Below the pieces are notes generated by a model. It did not search any database. It was not told the DNA's origin and worked only from the letters and a program-made list of their open reading frames with translations. DNA of 64,000 nt from Gadus chalcogrammus (Eukaryota; Chordata; Actinopteri; Gadiformes; Gadidae), in the NCBI RefSeq assembly GCF_026213295.1, contig NC_079424.1, positions 13,876,227 through 13,940,226 of the forward strand, given 5' to 3'. A program made the translations under genes and the position numbers. The first letter of the stretch is position 1. Each line of letters starts with the position of its first letter. Of the stretch, positions 34,376 to 55,935 are shown one piece after another.

Positions 34376-34720
34376 AAAAGTCTCTCTGGTATCAGATCAT
34401 GTATCTCTCTGATACCCATGTCGGGACTCCAACCCGAACTTGGTCCTTTCTCTGGGACTCCAACCCAGACTCTGGGGGCCCTATCTTGCATCCGGCGTAA
34501 TTGACGTTCTCACTGACGCATCTGTCGTTGCTAGTTTGCAACTGGCGCAGAGCGTTCTTTTTCCTCCTGATCCACGCGTCGGTAAATTAGGGAATGATCT
34601 TGCGCCCCAAGGGGCGGTTCGGCGAAAGGAGGAGGCGTGTTCTGGCGCAAACCTGCACATATACCACTCATGGAATTATCTCTTATTCCTCTATTTATCA
34701 TGCTTAGACTTTCCTTCTCT

Positions 34721-38692
<3,972 letters not shown>

Positions 38693-38943
38693 TTAGCCTC
38701 ATAGCATAATTGCCCAAGCAATAATTTGCCCAAAATGTGATATCTAACCTAACCCTACTCTGTTAACTCTGCTGATTCACTGTGCATCATTGGCTGTATC
38801 ATAAGCCAATCAGAATGCTTTTTTCATTCCATAATCAATATCTGCCTAAGTCATCTATTAGGCATCTATTTAGGCATTTTTGACACTAAACACAAGATGA
38901 ACCTTAAAATATGAATTTACTGGCAATTATGCTATGAGGCTAA
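38693..38943. mobile_element. 251-bp element with perfect 22-bp inverted ends
   Basis: The first 22 bp (starting TTAGCCTCATAGCATAATTG) are matched exactly by the reverse complement of the last 22 bp (38922-38943). Flanking bases continue the symmetry imperfectly (ACCATT on the left, AATGGT on the right). The interior is not coding. This is the structure of a small MITE, though I could not fix a target duplication or superfamily. Confidence 0.65.
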
Positions 38944-41812
38944 TGGTATTAAAGTGTAGCTGTACCCATTGCTTTGGATCTATGCAGGGTTTTTATAAGT
39001 TGTGAAGGGGTTAAAAGTGTCCAGACAAGGTCTGGCACTGGGCTTATTTAAAGACATTGGTTTCCTCTTGCATCATGTGTGTGAAAGGCAGGGGCGAGAA
39101 TTGTATTACTGCTTCAGTAGAGATGAGAGCGAAGGAGGGAACTACATGGAGAGGTTTTTGTGTCCATCCTTTTAGCGGCCTCGCATGTCAGAGTGTTTTT
39201 TATTCATACTTAATTTCTATATGGACCAGCCCTAAACTACAACATTTTTTTAATAAAAGGACATTATTCAGTTGCATTCAAGTAAAAAAACGTACACACA
39301 CTCATCTTAAGGCAACATCCCTTGAGGGAAAGAAAATAAGTATATAATTTTGACCATTTGCAATAATATTCACATATCAATCTGCGAACAAATACAATTC
39401 CATGTTTCCATATTATAACATACAGTTTTCAAATGTAAACAGAAAACTTTGGGAATAAAACAAAAAGGGAAATAAGTTTGAACGATAATAAACAATAAAA
39501 TATCTGAAAACAATACCAAAACAAGATTTATGCTTCTGTGTCAATCACTTAACCACCCTTCCTTACCTGTCAGTCCAGAGCTTGTCGTTACAACACACTG
39601 CACAAAAAGACTTGTCGAGCACAGATTTGAAATGGGCAGAACATAAAAAAGAATCTCCCTGTGTGCTAATAAAATAAGAAAATAAACGGCAATGAAGTTC
39701 GGCAGACAGACCCCACATATTACCACCTCATGGGAAATGTCAAATCTAATTTATTCTGAGACTGCAGTGAAGCCCGGGGAAGCTCTGCCACCTAATATTT
39801 AAAACCTATCTCTGCCACGCAGCTGTTTGCCCAGGGAAACAGCACAGTAAACGATGTTTGTTTTAAAGACCAAAACATGGAGCGACAAGTGCAAACAGAT
39901 GGTAAACGGCTTCGGAATTACCTTAACGTAAACGGCTTGGAGCGACATCTCATCAGAAGCGGGAAACAACAGCAGGGACGACGCTGATGGTGGTGATGGT
40001 GGGGAGGGCGGCCGGTTGTGGATCGATCATATAGAGACGCAGATTAAAGATGGAGGGACGTTCGTTGGTCGGCTGGTCTTCATGGTTGTAGCTTTCGGCT
40101 CCCCTGGATATGGGCTGAGCCCGTACGCCAGTGGCCGCATGCAAGTTTAGCCAGAATATAGAACGAACAAAAGAAAACGTTCATTGGAAAGGGTTTTTTG
40201 TTTGATACGTATACTGTGTCAGCCTGAGGTGTGTTTAGGGCAACAGGAATTTAAAAAGCGAACTCAATCTGTGTTGCACATTCTCCCTAACTTCACTGCG
40301 TCTGTGTCTTTGTTCAACAAGGTTCATAGTGCCTGCATGAATACAATGTCAAACAACGTGTTTGAGTCAGAGCATCAGTGGCAGTCCTGTCTCAGTCTGA
40401 GAGGAACTGCCTCAGTTAACTCTACCTCAATAGTTTACTCATCTTAATATTTAGGTATGTTATAGTCATCTTCGTTTTTTTTCTTTTTTAGTTAAATTAA
40501 AACACATATATTTATATGATGTACACAAAATGGCACCTATTGCACTCCATCTACCTACTCTTTATTACCTTTCTTTCCTTGTGTGGCGCATCGACCCCTT
40601 GTCTTTATTCTGTTTTATTCGAGAATGCATAAGGCTAAAAGGATAGGATTTAAGGGTTTGTTATATTTCACATGATTTAAGTATTACCTAAGAACACTGT
40701 TGCATTCTACTGCAATCTAGATTATGGATGAAATCTGTGAAATCAAACACTGTATTATGATCTTTATTATTATTTGGTCAAGGAGTTGTGGAGTGTTATT
40801 TAATCGATAAGCCATTTATAAAATGTACAAAGAAATGTTCCTTATTATATGAATTCTTAAATGACCACGGAAAAAATATAATTTTTAAAAACGTCCATAA
40901 AATACACTACACATTAACCTGTATGCCCAGACACAGCACGCACAAAGTAAAAAATACTGCAGGCCTGTAGGGCGCTCGGATGTGGTGTGGCCAAACCATC
41001 GCATCTTCTATCTCATTCTCCTTTTACATCGAACGCAATGTTTGATGCTATTTTTCAATTAAAATAATGTTGAAAAAGCTTCATGAATTATATTCACACC
41101 AAGGTTAAATATATTCGGCTCTAGTCTGTGAATGAATCAGTTAAATAAATCACAATCAGGTTGTAGGGAATTGCAGAGGTAGGTATACTTAACAGTCTAT
41201 TCACGTATCACAAGACAAAATTCTCTTATTGCACCCATATTGGTAAACTACAATCATAGACCTATAATTAATGCTATCCTTTATATTTAGACCTATTGAT
41301 CATGAGGCTCAGCTTTATAGCAGTTGGCCTTGCAAGCTTTCAGGCTTGCATAGAGTGTAAACAAACTTCCAAAACCTCCTCTCCTAAAATAAATAAGTGA
41401 GCAACCTTCAGCTTTAATGAATGCAGCTCTTGTTCCTTGATTGGGAGCTTGGGAGATAATGGCTTCTGCCTTAAATGAAAAACCTTGCCCATTTAACACT
41501 CTTTAATATCCCACAGAGAGGGTGAAAGTAACTTTTTGTTCTCATTGAATCTCACAAACTGTCCAAAATGCCCATCAAAATGATGGGCAATTCTGCCAAC
41601 GACCAAAACTTTATATAACCAATGTGTGTATTGTTATTATAAATGTATTCATTCATTATTAATTTATTTACTTTACCGCAATAATGCCATGGTGAAATAT
41701 TTGAATGACCTTGAGAAACATATCACATATCATTTATTTTGTGGTATAATGACACCCCTCTCTGAGTTAGGGCAGGACTGGCTTGGTGACCATATGAATA
41801 AGTTTTATAAAG
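38944..41812 (+). other. kcnd3 long intron, nothing recognised
   Basis: No exon or mobile element recognised. Short frames here are composition artefacts. Confidence 0.4.
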
Positions 41813-41933
41813 GTTCAAAGGTTCAAAAGCTTTATTTGTCGAACATGTTGCCATATTAGAAATTCAGTCTTTGATTGATGGCAGTCTGTTCTCTAATTAT
41901 GTGTATGTGGTGCTTGTGTAAGAATGTTTTGTG
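41813..41933 (-). mobile_element. LINE fragment, 3' terminal part (split by hAT)
   Basis: Begins with a short tandem AAAGGTTCAAAGGTTCAAA-like tail and TTTATTTGTCGAACATG, as expected for the 3' end of a minus-strand LINE. It is the continuation of the coding fragment at 42833-43077, from which it was separated by a hAT insertion. Confidence 0.55.
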
Positions 41934-42832
41934 TAGGGATGTGAATAACTAAAATTTTCATGGTCGAATAATCAGTGGGTGGTATGAACGAATAATCGAT
42001 TATTCGATGTGTGCCGATGTTCACAAAGGCAGCCATGGATAATCGGCTTAATATCTTAAACGCAAAAAAACAACTACCTGCTATGTAGTTCCAGTCAAAT
42101 TGCCTGTTCAGCCTTCAAAACGAGAGCTGGTAAATTGTGTAAAATGCATTAAACTGTAATCAGAAAATGCGGTTATATGCATAGACCCTATAGTATCGGT
42201 GGTATAAAGGCTGGGACGAATTTCAAATAATAAATATGTACATTTTATGTTGAAAGTATAGACCGCCGCGATTCCCATTGAAACGAATGGCGCGGTGATT
42301 CGGCCTTCAAAATGAGAGCTGGTAAATTGTGAAAAATGAATTAAACTGTAATCAGACAACTCTGTTATATGCTCTTGACCCTATAGTATCTGTGGTATAA
42401 AGGTTGGGACGAATTTCGATTTATGTGGCTCTCTGGCTCATAGCTGAGGGGACTAGACCCCCGTCTGTCCTATTAACTGGAAGAGTGAACAATGTTTCCG
42501 TTGCATAAGAACCTTACGGAAGGGTAATGATTGTTCCAGGAATTAGTCAAACCCTCAGGCGTTACCCGGGAAACAAAGTTATGGCTTGTGAAAAACTTTA
42601 GATTTGGATTGTAAAACACATGAAAATATAAATGAATGGTATTAATTCATTTTCTTTGGCAAGTGACCATGGTATAAGCGGGATAATGCCCTTCAAGGTG
42701 TCCAACATTAGATCCGTCCGTTAATTCTTGTTTATTTGAATGGGAAAAAAATGTAACGGTCTAAATGTAAAATATCAACTTTGACCCTCGGGAACAAATA
42801 ATCGAATAATCTGATATTCTGACCCATCCCTA
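41934..42832. mobile_element. Non-autonomous hAT-like transposon nested in a LINE
   Basis: An 899-bp element bounded by TAGGGATG on the left and its complement CATCCCTA on the right, with an 8-bp flanking duplication differing at one base (GTTTTGTG at 41926-41933, GTTGTGTG at 42833-42840). AATAATCG-rich subterminal motifs occur at both ends. Inside is a 115-bp direct duplication (42111-42225 and 42303-42417). No transposase frame remains. Confidence 0.72.
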
Positions 42833-43077
42833 GTTGTGTGTATTGCCTTGGTTTGAAGGATTTTGTATAGAGCGATTTTTTGGCTAGAGGCACTCTGTAT
42901 TGTATCTTCTGCCTGATGGAAGCAGCTCAAAACAGCCATGGAGGGGGTGGGAGGGATCCAGGAGAATTGAATTGGTCTTCCTTTCCACTGCTTGAGTGTG
43001 CAAGTCTAAAAGCTGTTATTGTGTCATGCACTAAGGTTCCATCTCCTATGCCTCTTTGATTAAATATGTTTTCTCTT
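42833..43077 (-). mobile_element. LINE fragment, C-terminal ORF2 remnant
   Basis: On the minus strand one reading frame gives DPSHPLHGCFELLPSGRRY, and after a frameshift RVPLAKKSLYTKSF. This is the characteristic C-terminus of a fish non-LTR retrotransposon reverse transcriptase. Upstream in the element, HTQAVERKTNSILL is in frame with the first block. The rest of the ORF is missing. The 3' side continues at 41813-41933 beyond the hAT insertion. Confidence 0.7.
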
Positions 43078-46000
43078 GAGATTGATCCAACAATAAAACA
43101 TAATAACACTACACAATTATAAATATATAATAAGCACTTTTCTAGCCAATGTCAGCACACAAACGCATTTAATTATTCATCAAAAAAGTCACGATCAATG
43201 GTGTGTTGCATGTTCTTTCCAAGGACAGCTCAACACTCTCTGCCAAAAGTGTTGGAAATCCTTGCTTTATCGCCTCATATGCATATTGCTGCCATCGCCT
43301 TTTTACATGATACACTGCTCTGTTTGAATTGAGGAGTGTTTTTCCCTGATGCCAACTTGCAATAACAAGCGCATTTTCTGCTTGACTGAGAAGATGACAA
43401 TGACAAGATGCTCCTTCAAAGTTCCATTTCTAAATAACATAATGGTGTTGTTTACTGCTGTTTACAGTATCTTGGCTGATAAACGGATGAAAACACATTT
43501 TGGGAAAACTGTAGCCCAAAACAACCCCAGCGGCATAAGGGGCACCTGATAGTCCCTGATCCGCTGTGTCTAGGTTTGCACCGAAACTGCCCCATTATGT
43601 AGAGAAACTCATAGCAAGATGTTGCTTTTCTACTATCACAGCCCTGCTGGGGATAAACCCATTTACATTGGAGGCCTCTTCCAGCCAAATCTGCTGCGTC
43701 ACACACATGTCACACCACATCTCTCTATCTTCCCTTCCCTTGTCACTTAATGTGCTGTCCTGAAGTGGAATGGGCACCCCTCTTGAGTGATACAATAGCA
43801 GCTCCTCCAGTCTCCCGGGCCCCCTCGACAGCCTACTTTCTCCGGTAACCTACTTAGCAGTCGGCAGGGCCAGCATGGGATACCAAAGAAAGCTTTTCCT
43901 TTCTGGTCTCATCTCATTCTCCCAGCGAAGAGCCACGTGAAGACAAAGCTGAATGGAGGTTGGGCTTAAAAGAGGGAACAGGAAGGAGAGAGCCAAGGGG
44001 GCCGAGATGTGATTAGATGGTCAGCGAGTGAAAGGAGCGACTGGGGCTTGAACTCCTGGGCCCCTCACCGCAGCGGTGCTGAGATGTAGCGCTGCGGGTC
44101 AAATCATATTTCATTATTTGAAGCAGTCGATTGAATAAAAAGCTAATGATGGAAGGGGGCATGGGGGAGGGAGGGCATTTAGTTCTCCACACTTTATTGT
44201 CCAAAGGAGATTGAGTATTTTGTCTGCGATAAACATTTACTGCCTCACTATTCTACATTTCAGATGAATTGACTTTGTAAATGTGGGTCTCTTATAACAA
44301 TTGCCTGTATGTATTGGCCGTCGCCTTGTAGTCACTCACTCACACTGATTCTCTCCTGCATGGTCGACCGGTACACAAAGCGGATTAAGTACCGTCGAAC
44401 GCCTTGCTTAAAGTCCCTTCACCCAGGCAGTCCTTGAGTCGTCAGAGGACCTGCTGTACCTCTTGAGCCAGTGGTGCTGCTTCTTTGTTTGGATGATTAG
44501 GTGTATCCTCTGGTCCGTCAGACATGTACCGGTGTGAGGGGTGAGAATAACTGAACTGTAGGAGAGCTGCTGCTGCTTTACGAGTGTAACAGAGGCGTCC
44601 CGTAGGGCGAGTACAACCTATGCCTCCAATGGAGGGCTCAGGTCCCTTTGTCTCTGCTGCCTATCGTCTGCTTTATCTTCCGTAGCGGATATATAGGATA
44701 TATTGGTCTGCACCACTCTCAATTCTACTCCTTACACTCATCAAATTGGGAGGTGTTGTCATGCTACTTTCCAAATCGAGCGTCCTCCCCGAATGTAACC
44801 TAATGTTGTTGAGGTCTCACCTGGGATAATACTATAAGAGTGTGTTTCCCTTATGCAGAGAAGCCTTTTAAGAAAACAATGTTTTGATCAAGGTTACTTG
44901 GTTACTTTCAGAACAAAAACCTTTTCCTCATCCTGTGGCTCATAATTTTTATAGGCACCAATTATTTTGTGAAGCAATTACTAGTGATGCGGAGAACATT
45001 GTTTAATATTAGACATATTTCAAGTAAAAAATCTATTTCCTTTTCTAATAAGACTCGTAATCTTATCAGTTAACCTTAGAGAATAAGTAATTTTGACGTG
45101 ACTAGTAACTTTTCCAGTTCACTAGAGTGAGTCAGGTTGACTCGGAATAACAATTTTAGCACTGTGTTATCTAGTGATAATGAATAGAATAGAGTTGTTT
45201 TAAAATGTCCTCCAGTCAAAACTGTAAATATGACCTGTTGGCTTAAAAAAAACGTGAAACTTCTTCATATATAAGAACACGTTCATAATGATGGTAACAG
45301 TATTACATTAAAGTGATAGATCAGCAGGCCTGTAATGATTATTAAAACATTCTGTCTCCTGAAGGAGGAGCCGTTTCAGCTGGCGCCTGGTCCCTAAACA
45401 AAGTTCAACCACACTGTGTCACTCTGGATTTGCTTCATTACCATAACCCCGGTGGCGAAGCAAAGCCGCCATCCATCACGCTGCTGCCACGTCTGCCCAT
45501 TAAGGGCGACAATGCTACACTTCTCGCTTATTAATTGCTAACATTTCCTTTTCCCCCTGTTCCTCTGACCCAGCTACAAAGCAGGTCCTCCTGATTCAAC
45601 GCTAATTGTTTAATTCTCCATCTTATCAGGGGCGAGGGACAGGGAGGGGGTGGGGAGGGGGGATGCTGAAGCGCCATTGATCCAGAAGGGCCGTTCTCCT
45701 CTGCAGATGCTACTCTACAGTCCCTATCCTTGGCAAGAGTGAGCCGGTGTTGTGAGAGACGTTGTACCCAGAAACTAGAAACAAATGGATTGCGGGTTCA
45801 ATCATTGGCAGGATTATTGCAGCCGTTACCGCTTGCCTTGTCCAACATTAGTCCCACGAGAAGTAGGAAAGGTCTCTCCTCGGAAAGTTCACTGTGAATG
45901 TCAGTAACAGCAAGGGGAAGCTGTAGTAATGAATGGCGATGGTGCCAATGTACAGTACAGAGGAATGCCCTTGAGGAAGCCAAAAGGGATGGTTGTAAAA

Positions 46001-46454
46001 GCATGTTACTGCAGTAGGGGGTTACAGTTGAGCATGTGTCAGGTAGTTGTCTTTGGTTTGTGGACAGTATACTGGCATAACAGTTAGGATGCTAAAAGAT
46101 AAAGGCAATTTTAAAAGCATTTTTCACATGCAAATTTGAATTTGTAATAAATTGGGATATTATGGAGGGTGGTTGGTTTCAGTGCCATGTGCCACTTATT
46201 TAAATCCTACCTCTGAAACTGAGCCCTCAATAGGTGTTTCTAAAAGTAGATTTTTTCTCCCATTGGGAAGTGCATTGAGAGATGTATTCAGGCTTAAGGG
46301 ATGGGCTTCTACTACATTGTCAGATATATGCAGGCTTTAGGGATGGGTTTCCTCTCTGGGAACGACATTATTCGGTGCACGCCTTAGGGATTCAGAAAAC
46401 CAATTCAGCAAGACTATTTGATGCCCTTTTCAACTTAGTAGCTGAGCAATAAAC
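43078..46454 (+). other. kcnd3 long intron, nothing recognised
   Basis: No supported exon or element. Moderately GC-rich patches (43800-44100, 44360-44660) are not open in any frame. Confidence 0.4.
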
Positions 46455-46610
46455 TTAAAGGTCAAATATTATACCACCAGGTGTGAGTGTGATTAGCCGT
46501 TACAAGCTGTTTTGAAAATCGGCCTCTTCTGACATCACAAGTGGGCATGTCCACCTAGATCTATGACAGATAGATGAGTCACATCTGGCGGTATAATCTG
46601 TCCCCTTTAA
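46455..46610. mobile_element. 156-bp MITE-like element
   Basis: The left end TTAAAGGTCAAATATTATAC and the reverse complement of the right end, TTAAAGGGGACAGATTATAC, are imperfect inverted repeats continuing ACCACCAG / CGCCAG. The interior (CTCTTCTGACATCACAAGTG) matches my memory of an abundant short teleost repeat. Target duplication not resolved. Confidence 0.6.
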
Positions 46611-49568
46611 CTTAAAAAAATCCATCCATAACTTCTTTACGATAGAAGGACCACATCGACCAGTGATATAAAAAGACCATTAAAAAAGTACAGTTTTCAT
46701 AATAAATGTGATACAATTAATCAAGCTGTGACCCGGCTTTCAATATGGAAGTGCCGGTTGCCTGACACTGCCCTAACCTTCCCAAACAATATAAAAGTGT
46801 CCTTCTGAAATGAATGCAATCCACTGGAATAATGTATAATTGTAATGCCTGAAACCACTTTAAGATTAACTATACTCGCGGCAGTTCAATGTAATCTTAT
46901 TCTCCGTCTTTATGACAGTGAAAGGGACAGTTTTAATCCTCGATGCCTTGCTCAGCACCAATACTCATTGTCCCTGAGAGTTCTGCTGCCCCAGCACTTC
47001 TCCGAGGCACAGACTGTGCTACTTTTCGGCGGCAGAGTGAAAAACTTCAGAGGAGGGAAAAAGGAAAAAAGACAAATATAAATTTTCATCACATCCTTGG
47101 CATATCATGCTCCATTACCCCCGATGATGGGCCATGCAGGATTGTCAATGAAACCAGTGTGATAGGGACGTAAAGAGAGCCTTTCAAGGAACCGATGCAG
47201 CCCTCACTAATGGAACAGAGGCAGAGAACAATGAGTTATGATTTGGACGGATAAAATATGCAAGGGAGTGCAAAATTGATGCTGTGTAGACCACAAAGTG
47301 CACACAAAGTACTAAAGCACACAGACAGTTTTCATCCATGAATACCCCACCCAACTCTGCTGTGTTGTATGTTATACATTTGGACTGTCACAACTTTCAA
47401 AAAGCAACATAAAAACATTTATTTTTATATGTTTTTCTTTCAATGGACCTCTCGTGTGACAATGGGGCTTCAGCCTTGCATTTTGAACGGCGTAACACTA
47501 TTGGGATAAATGTTTTTTATCTATTGGGAAACAAGTCAAGAGCCGGCGTGGAGTCCACAATGGATTCCACAATGGCACATAGAACGAGTTTTGTTCCAAG
47601 GTGTTGAGTTGAGAGTTAGTCATTCTCTCAAAAAGCCCCTTCACATCTCACCACTTAAGTGGCCACACGTGGCAAATATTCAATGTAATTCTCCTGCTTG
47701 AATATATCGGTGAACAGAAAGACCATACATGCTACAGGTTGTCCGACTCACTGTTTAATGAATACCCAGCATTCCAACGTTGTCGCGTGGCATGCATATT
47801 CCATTCCCTTGTTGATGTCGGGGTTTATTCAAAGCTAGAACCTGCATTGCTTCACACTGGTGGGTGGGTGTGTAGTGTGTTTGCCTTTGACAGACCGGCT
47901 TCAGATTAACATGTGTCCTTGCCTTACTCAGCAGGGCTAACCAACTGGCATAATCACGAAAGTGGAATTTTCTCTTTTCAATCCCCAGGGACTGTTGCTG
48001 CATGTGTCTTAGAACCCAATATCTCACCCCGACTGGCTCCGTTGTCACCGGCCCTTGTATACACTCTTTGATGCATCGGAGTGGAACAAAGCATCTCCGT
48101 AGTTGTATTGCAGTTTATTTGAGCATTTGAATGCAAGTCACTCCTTTTTGGCTGGGTAAACCTTATATGTACAGATCATGTTGGAGGAACAATACATATC
48201 CAATGGCTGCAGCTCTTTAGATCCTCTCAAATCTCAGTTTTACCATTTACCCTCATGGTCACCTGGTTTTAAAGTGGTTTGTCATTCATTAATTGTTCAT
48301 TGTCATTTTTGTATTGAAGCACTAAAATACAAGGGTAGAAGGCTGTGAAAGGCTTGCCTCCCAGTGCACATGCTTTACCGATCCCGTTTAAAGCTTTTCC
48401 TAAATGTAAAAGTGATAGGACCAAACTGTGCTCGAGGGAGGGCGTTTCAGATCATGACGAGCAAAGTGCCTCTGCCCACCTAAAAACATAATGGCCATGC
48501 CCAAAGAATGTTTAGCAATCTGTCAACTCTGATTGGCTGTTTTTTTAGCAACGTAAAGCAGCGGCTATATGTGTAAATTGATAACTTCCTAGCCGAGGTC
48601 AGACGGATATTCATTGAGAAAACGTGAATATCTGCAGGATCTCAAGAGGTTAGTGAAATTGTTTGAAAATAATACAATTATGCTTCATAACTGATATTAT
48701 AATCAATGATCTCAATATCTTAATCTTTTTTAAGTATTCATGTATGTATAGCAATGTTTGTAACAGATTAGGAATTTTGATGAATCTTTTAAGAAAAGTC
48801 GATTGAACACATTCTCTCATGTACGATATACGTTGTATGAGACCATATCTATATCGATATCAAAATTACAGGGAAACTCCACTTTTCTTTGACTTCCCTG
48901 CTACCACCAGATGGACACAGAGGTTGAATTTATTTAACTTTGAACACATCCGTTCCTGCCCGTGCTTGTGAAGAGGAATTATTGAGCCAAATTGATTGCT
49001 TTGGGTTTCAGTGTTTTTGTTGGTGCACCATGTCCAATGCAATCTTTTTCATGTGATGCCTATCAGAGCACAATCAGGGAGAGCTCCTTAAAACAGACAA
49101 AGGAACATGTTGTGAAAATGAAAAGAAAGACCACACAGTTTTTCCCTTTATTAATGAGGACATACCAGAAAATGGAAAAAGTGATAAGACACAAGGCTGA
49201 ATGATTGAACTGGCCGATTGATTTCTTCCAAGCCCCCCAAGGATTTGGACTTAATATGATGCACACAGGGAAAGAAAAAGTAAGTGAGTAATTAAAGCCT
49301 CTAAACACCAATTAACAGTTTAAATACTCCCTCAGCTGTGTTGTTTGGCTGGCTGCTTCTTCCAAGTGTTTTAAACAACACTTAAACAGAGTGCGGAATG
49401 CACAGCTTGATACGATGAAACCTATCTATTGAAGGTCTGTTTCTTAATCCAAAGTAAACATCGAAATTAAATATAGCTTATTTTCTGTTATTAATATTGC
49501 TTTGCAACAAAATATCCTCCTTATGTATTCTTCTGTTAAGAAAACACATGAGTATGATACTTAATAAT
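46611..49568 (+). other. kcnd3 long intron, nothing recognised
   Basis: No exon recognised. A possible dispersed-repeat fragment lies around 48440-48560 but has no identifiable ends. Confidence 0.4.
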
Positions 49569-49813
49569 GCTTAGCTCAGGAGGTAGAGCAGTTGTCTTGT
49601 AACCGAACGGTTGCTAGTTCGTTCCCCAGCTCCTCCTAGCTGAGTGTTGATGTGTCCCTGAGCAAGACACTTAACCCTAACTGCTCCTGACAATCAAGCC
49701 TGTCGCCTTGCATGGTTGACTCTGCCGTCGGTGTGTCAATGTGTGTATTAAACGATGAAAGTCGCTTTGGATAAAAGCGTCTGCTAAATGCCCTAAATGT
49801 AATTGTAATTGTG
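49569..49813 (+). mobile_element. tRNA-derived SINE (V-SINE/AFC-like)
   Basis: A tRNA-like head carries an RNA polymerase III A box (TAGCTCAGGAGG, 49572-49583) and a B box (GGTTGCTAGTTCG, 49609-49621). A conserved core with GAGCAAGACACTTAACCCTA and a LINE-derived tail (GTCGCTTTGGATAAAAGCGT, 49761-49780, then CTGCTAAATG) follow, ending in AATTGTAATTG repeats. This is the layout of fish V-SINEs mobilised by L2-type LINEs. It is not a functional tRNA gene, because the tRNA part does not close into an acceptor stem. Confidence 0.85.
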
Positions 49814-53616
<3,803 letters not shown>

Positions 53617-53632
53617 TAATGTTTGTGAGATA

Positions 53633-54133
<501 letters not shown>

Positions 54134-55290
54134 GCGACTGTGAATTGGGCATGCGTTAAACTTATATATTTCTTTACAAACCCATCAGTTTCTGCCTGCT
54201 TTATTTTGCAGTAAGATCACCAGCATAGCTTCACATGACCTGAGGCGGCCTGCCGTCTGAGGAGACTAAACGGGAGGTGGAAGTTGTTAGAGCGAGGAGC
54301 TTGGTCAGGGGTCAGCACCCAGAGATTGGCCCGCTTTATATATTCTGACATTATTAGACTAATGACGGCAGGTTTAAAAGAGTACTTAATGGTGTGCTCC
54401 CCCACTTCCTATTCATGAGAGGTAAAAAAAGACAGGATGAATGGATGCACCTGACCCCCAAAGGAAAAGTAGTCGTGTGTCACCTCAGCATAGAGCATCA
54501 TTACCCTTGAAACCCTCATTATACCGTGTCCACTTCCTAAACTTATTTACACACAGACAAACACACACCTGCAGTAGTTAACTTGGACGTGCTAGTGCTT
54601 GACCTTTCTCCTGGGGAGCTGAGAGCAGCCATTAGACAGAGCTACTGATTGGTGGAGGAGATATGTGGCTGGCTTAGTCCTGACGTTGCCCTCAAGGTTT
54701 AAAGCAGTGTAACACTTGTTTAATTTCAAAGGCAGGCCTGTTTACTTGTTTACATGGCAGGTTTTTGATGTGTTCAAATTCAGCATCGAGAGTAAACTTC
54801 CCTAAAGACGTAGTCCAATTAGGGTGACAGTGTACTCAAATATCTACCTCAAATTGTTATTTATATATATATTTATAGGGGCTCGTACTCGCTATTTGGA
54901 AGGGAACGAGGCAATTTGACCTGATTACAACTATCTGATCTGAACGTAGGCATGAACATTTACAAATTATATGTTTTAGTGGATTCAGGTTTTATTTCTA
55001 ACATTATTCTATAAACAGACATTTAGATGTATAGTCTGTCGTTATAATTGATTTACCTCGGGTGTACTGTGGAGTGGGTACGACTGTTTTTAATAGCAGG
55101 CTAGCATTGCCCGTTGACTTGCGCTAGCCTAGCACGAGCGAACTCTGCAACTAGAAGGACTGAATGAAATGTGTTTAAAACTGTCTCCAGTTATATAGAA
55201 TACCAATGCTCACTTCGGAATCAGGCCCTATGTCCAAAATTCCGAACTACCCCTTTAACGCCTCACAAAAATATCACATCTGTTTGTGTG
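54134..55290 (+). other. Intron between coding exons 2 and 3, left part
   Basis: No gene or element recognised. Confidence 0.45.
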
Positions 55291-55309
55291 TATATGTGTG
55301 TTTGTGTTT

Positions 55310-55439
<130 letters not shown>

Positions 55440-55619
55440 GAGTGTGAAGACCACGGTTGGCTTCACTTGGTGGCTTGTGGAGAGAGAAAAGCATCCTTCC
55501 AGGAAACCAAAAGAAAACGGTGGCTCTTTCTGGTGCTATTTCAGCGACACTGATGTGCAGTCTATTTGTCGGCGCTGCGGAGAGTGGTGTTGAGGCCCTG
55601 GACGGGATAAGGTCACGCC

Positions 55620-55935
55620 GGTAATGGGGCCGGGTCAAGTGGAGAAACACGGAGAGAGACGGGGAAATGGACCGGGGGAAAACCAAAGGCACGGGGGGAA
55701 GAGAAAGGGATGAGAGACGAGAGAGGGGAGGAAAGAGAGCGAGAGCATGGGGAACATATTGAAAGGTAGAGGGACGGGCAGTGGCTAAAATATGGGGGAG
55801 TATGAGTGAAAGAGGGGGGGAGGCATAGCGGACGCTGACGGATTGGGGGGCGGGGGGGGCGGGGGGGAGGGAGACAAAGAAATTGAAATTGAGGTGAAAG
55901 AGGAAATGAAAAGGTAGGTCGGAAAGAGGAAAGCG
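55620..55935. repeat. Polypurine tract with G-quadruplex core
   Basis: About 310 bp almost entirely of G and A on the + strand (GGAGAGAGACGGGGAAATGG and similar). At 55844-55872 three to four runs of six to eight G are separated by single C or A, a canonical G-quadruplex former. The minus-strand open frames here (up to 166 codons, proline/serine-rich) are composition artefacts. Confidence 0.85.

Noticed and set aside
49569..49640. tRNA gene
   Set aside because: Pol III A and B boxes are present, but the sequence continues into a SINE core and LINE tail and has no matching acceptor stem.
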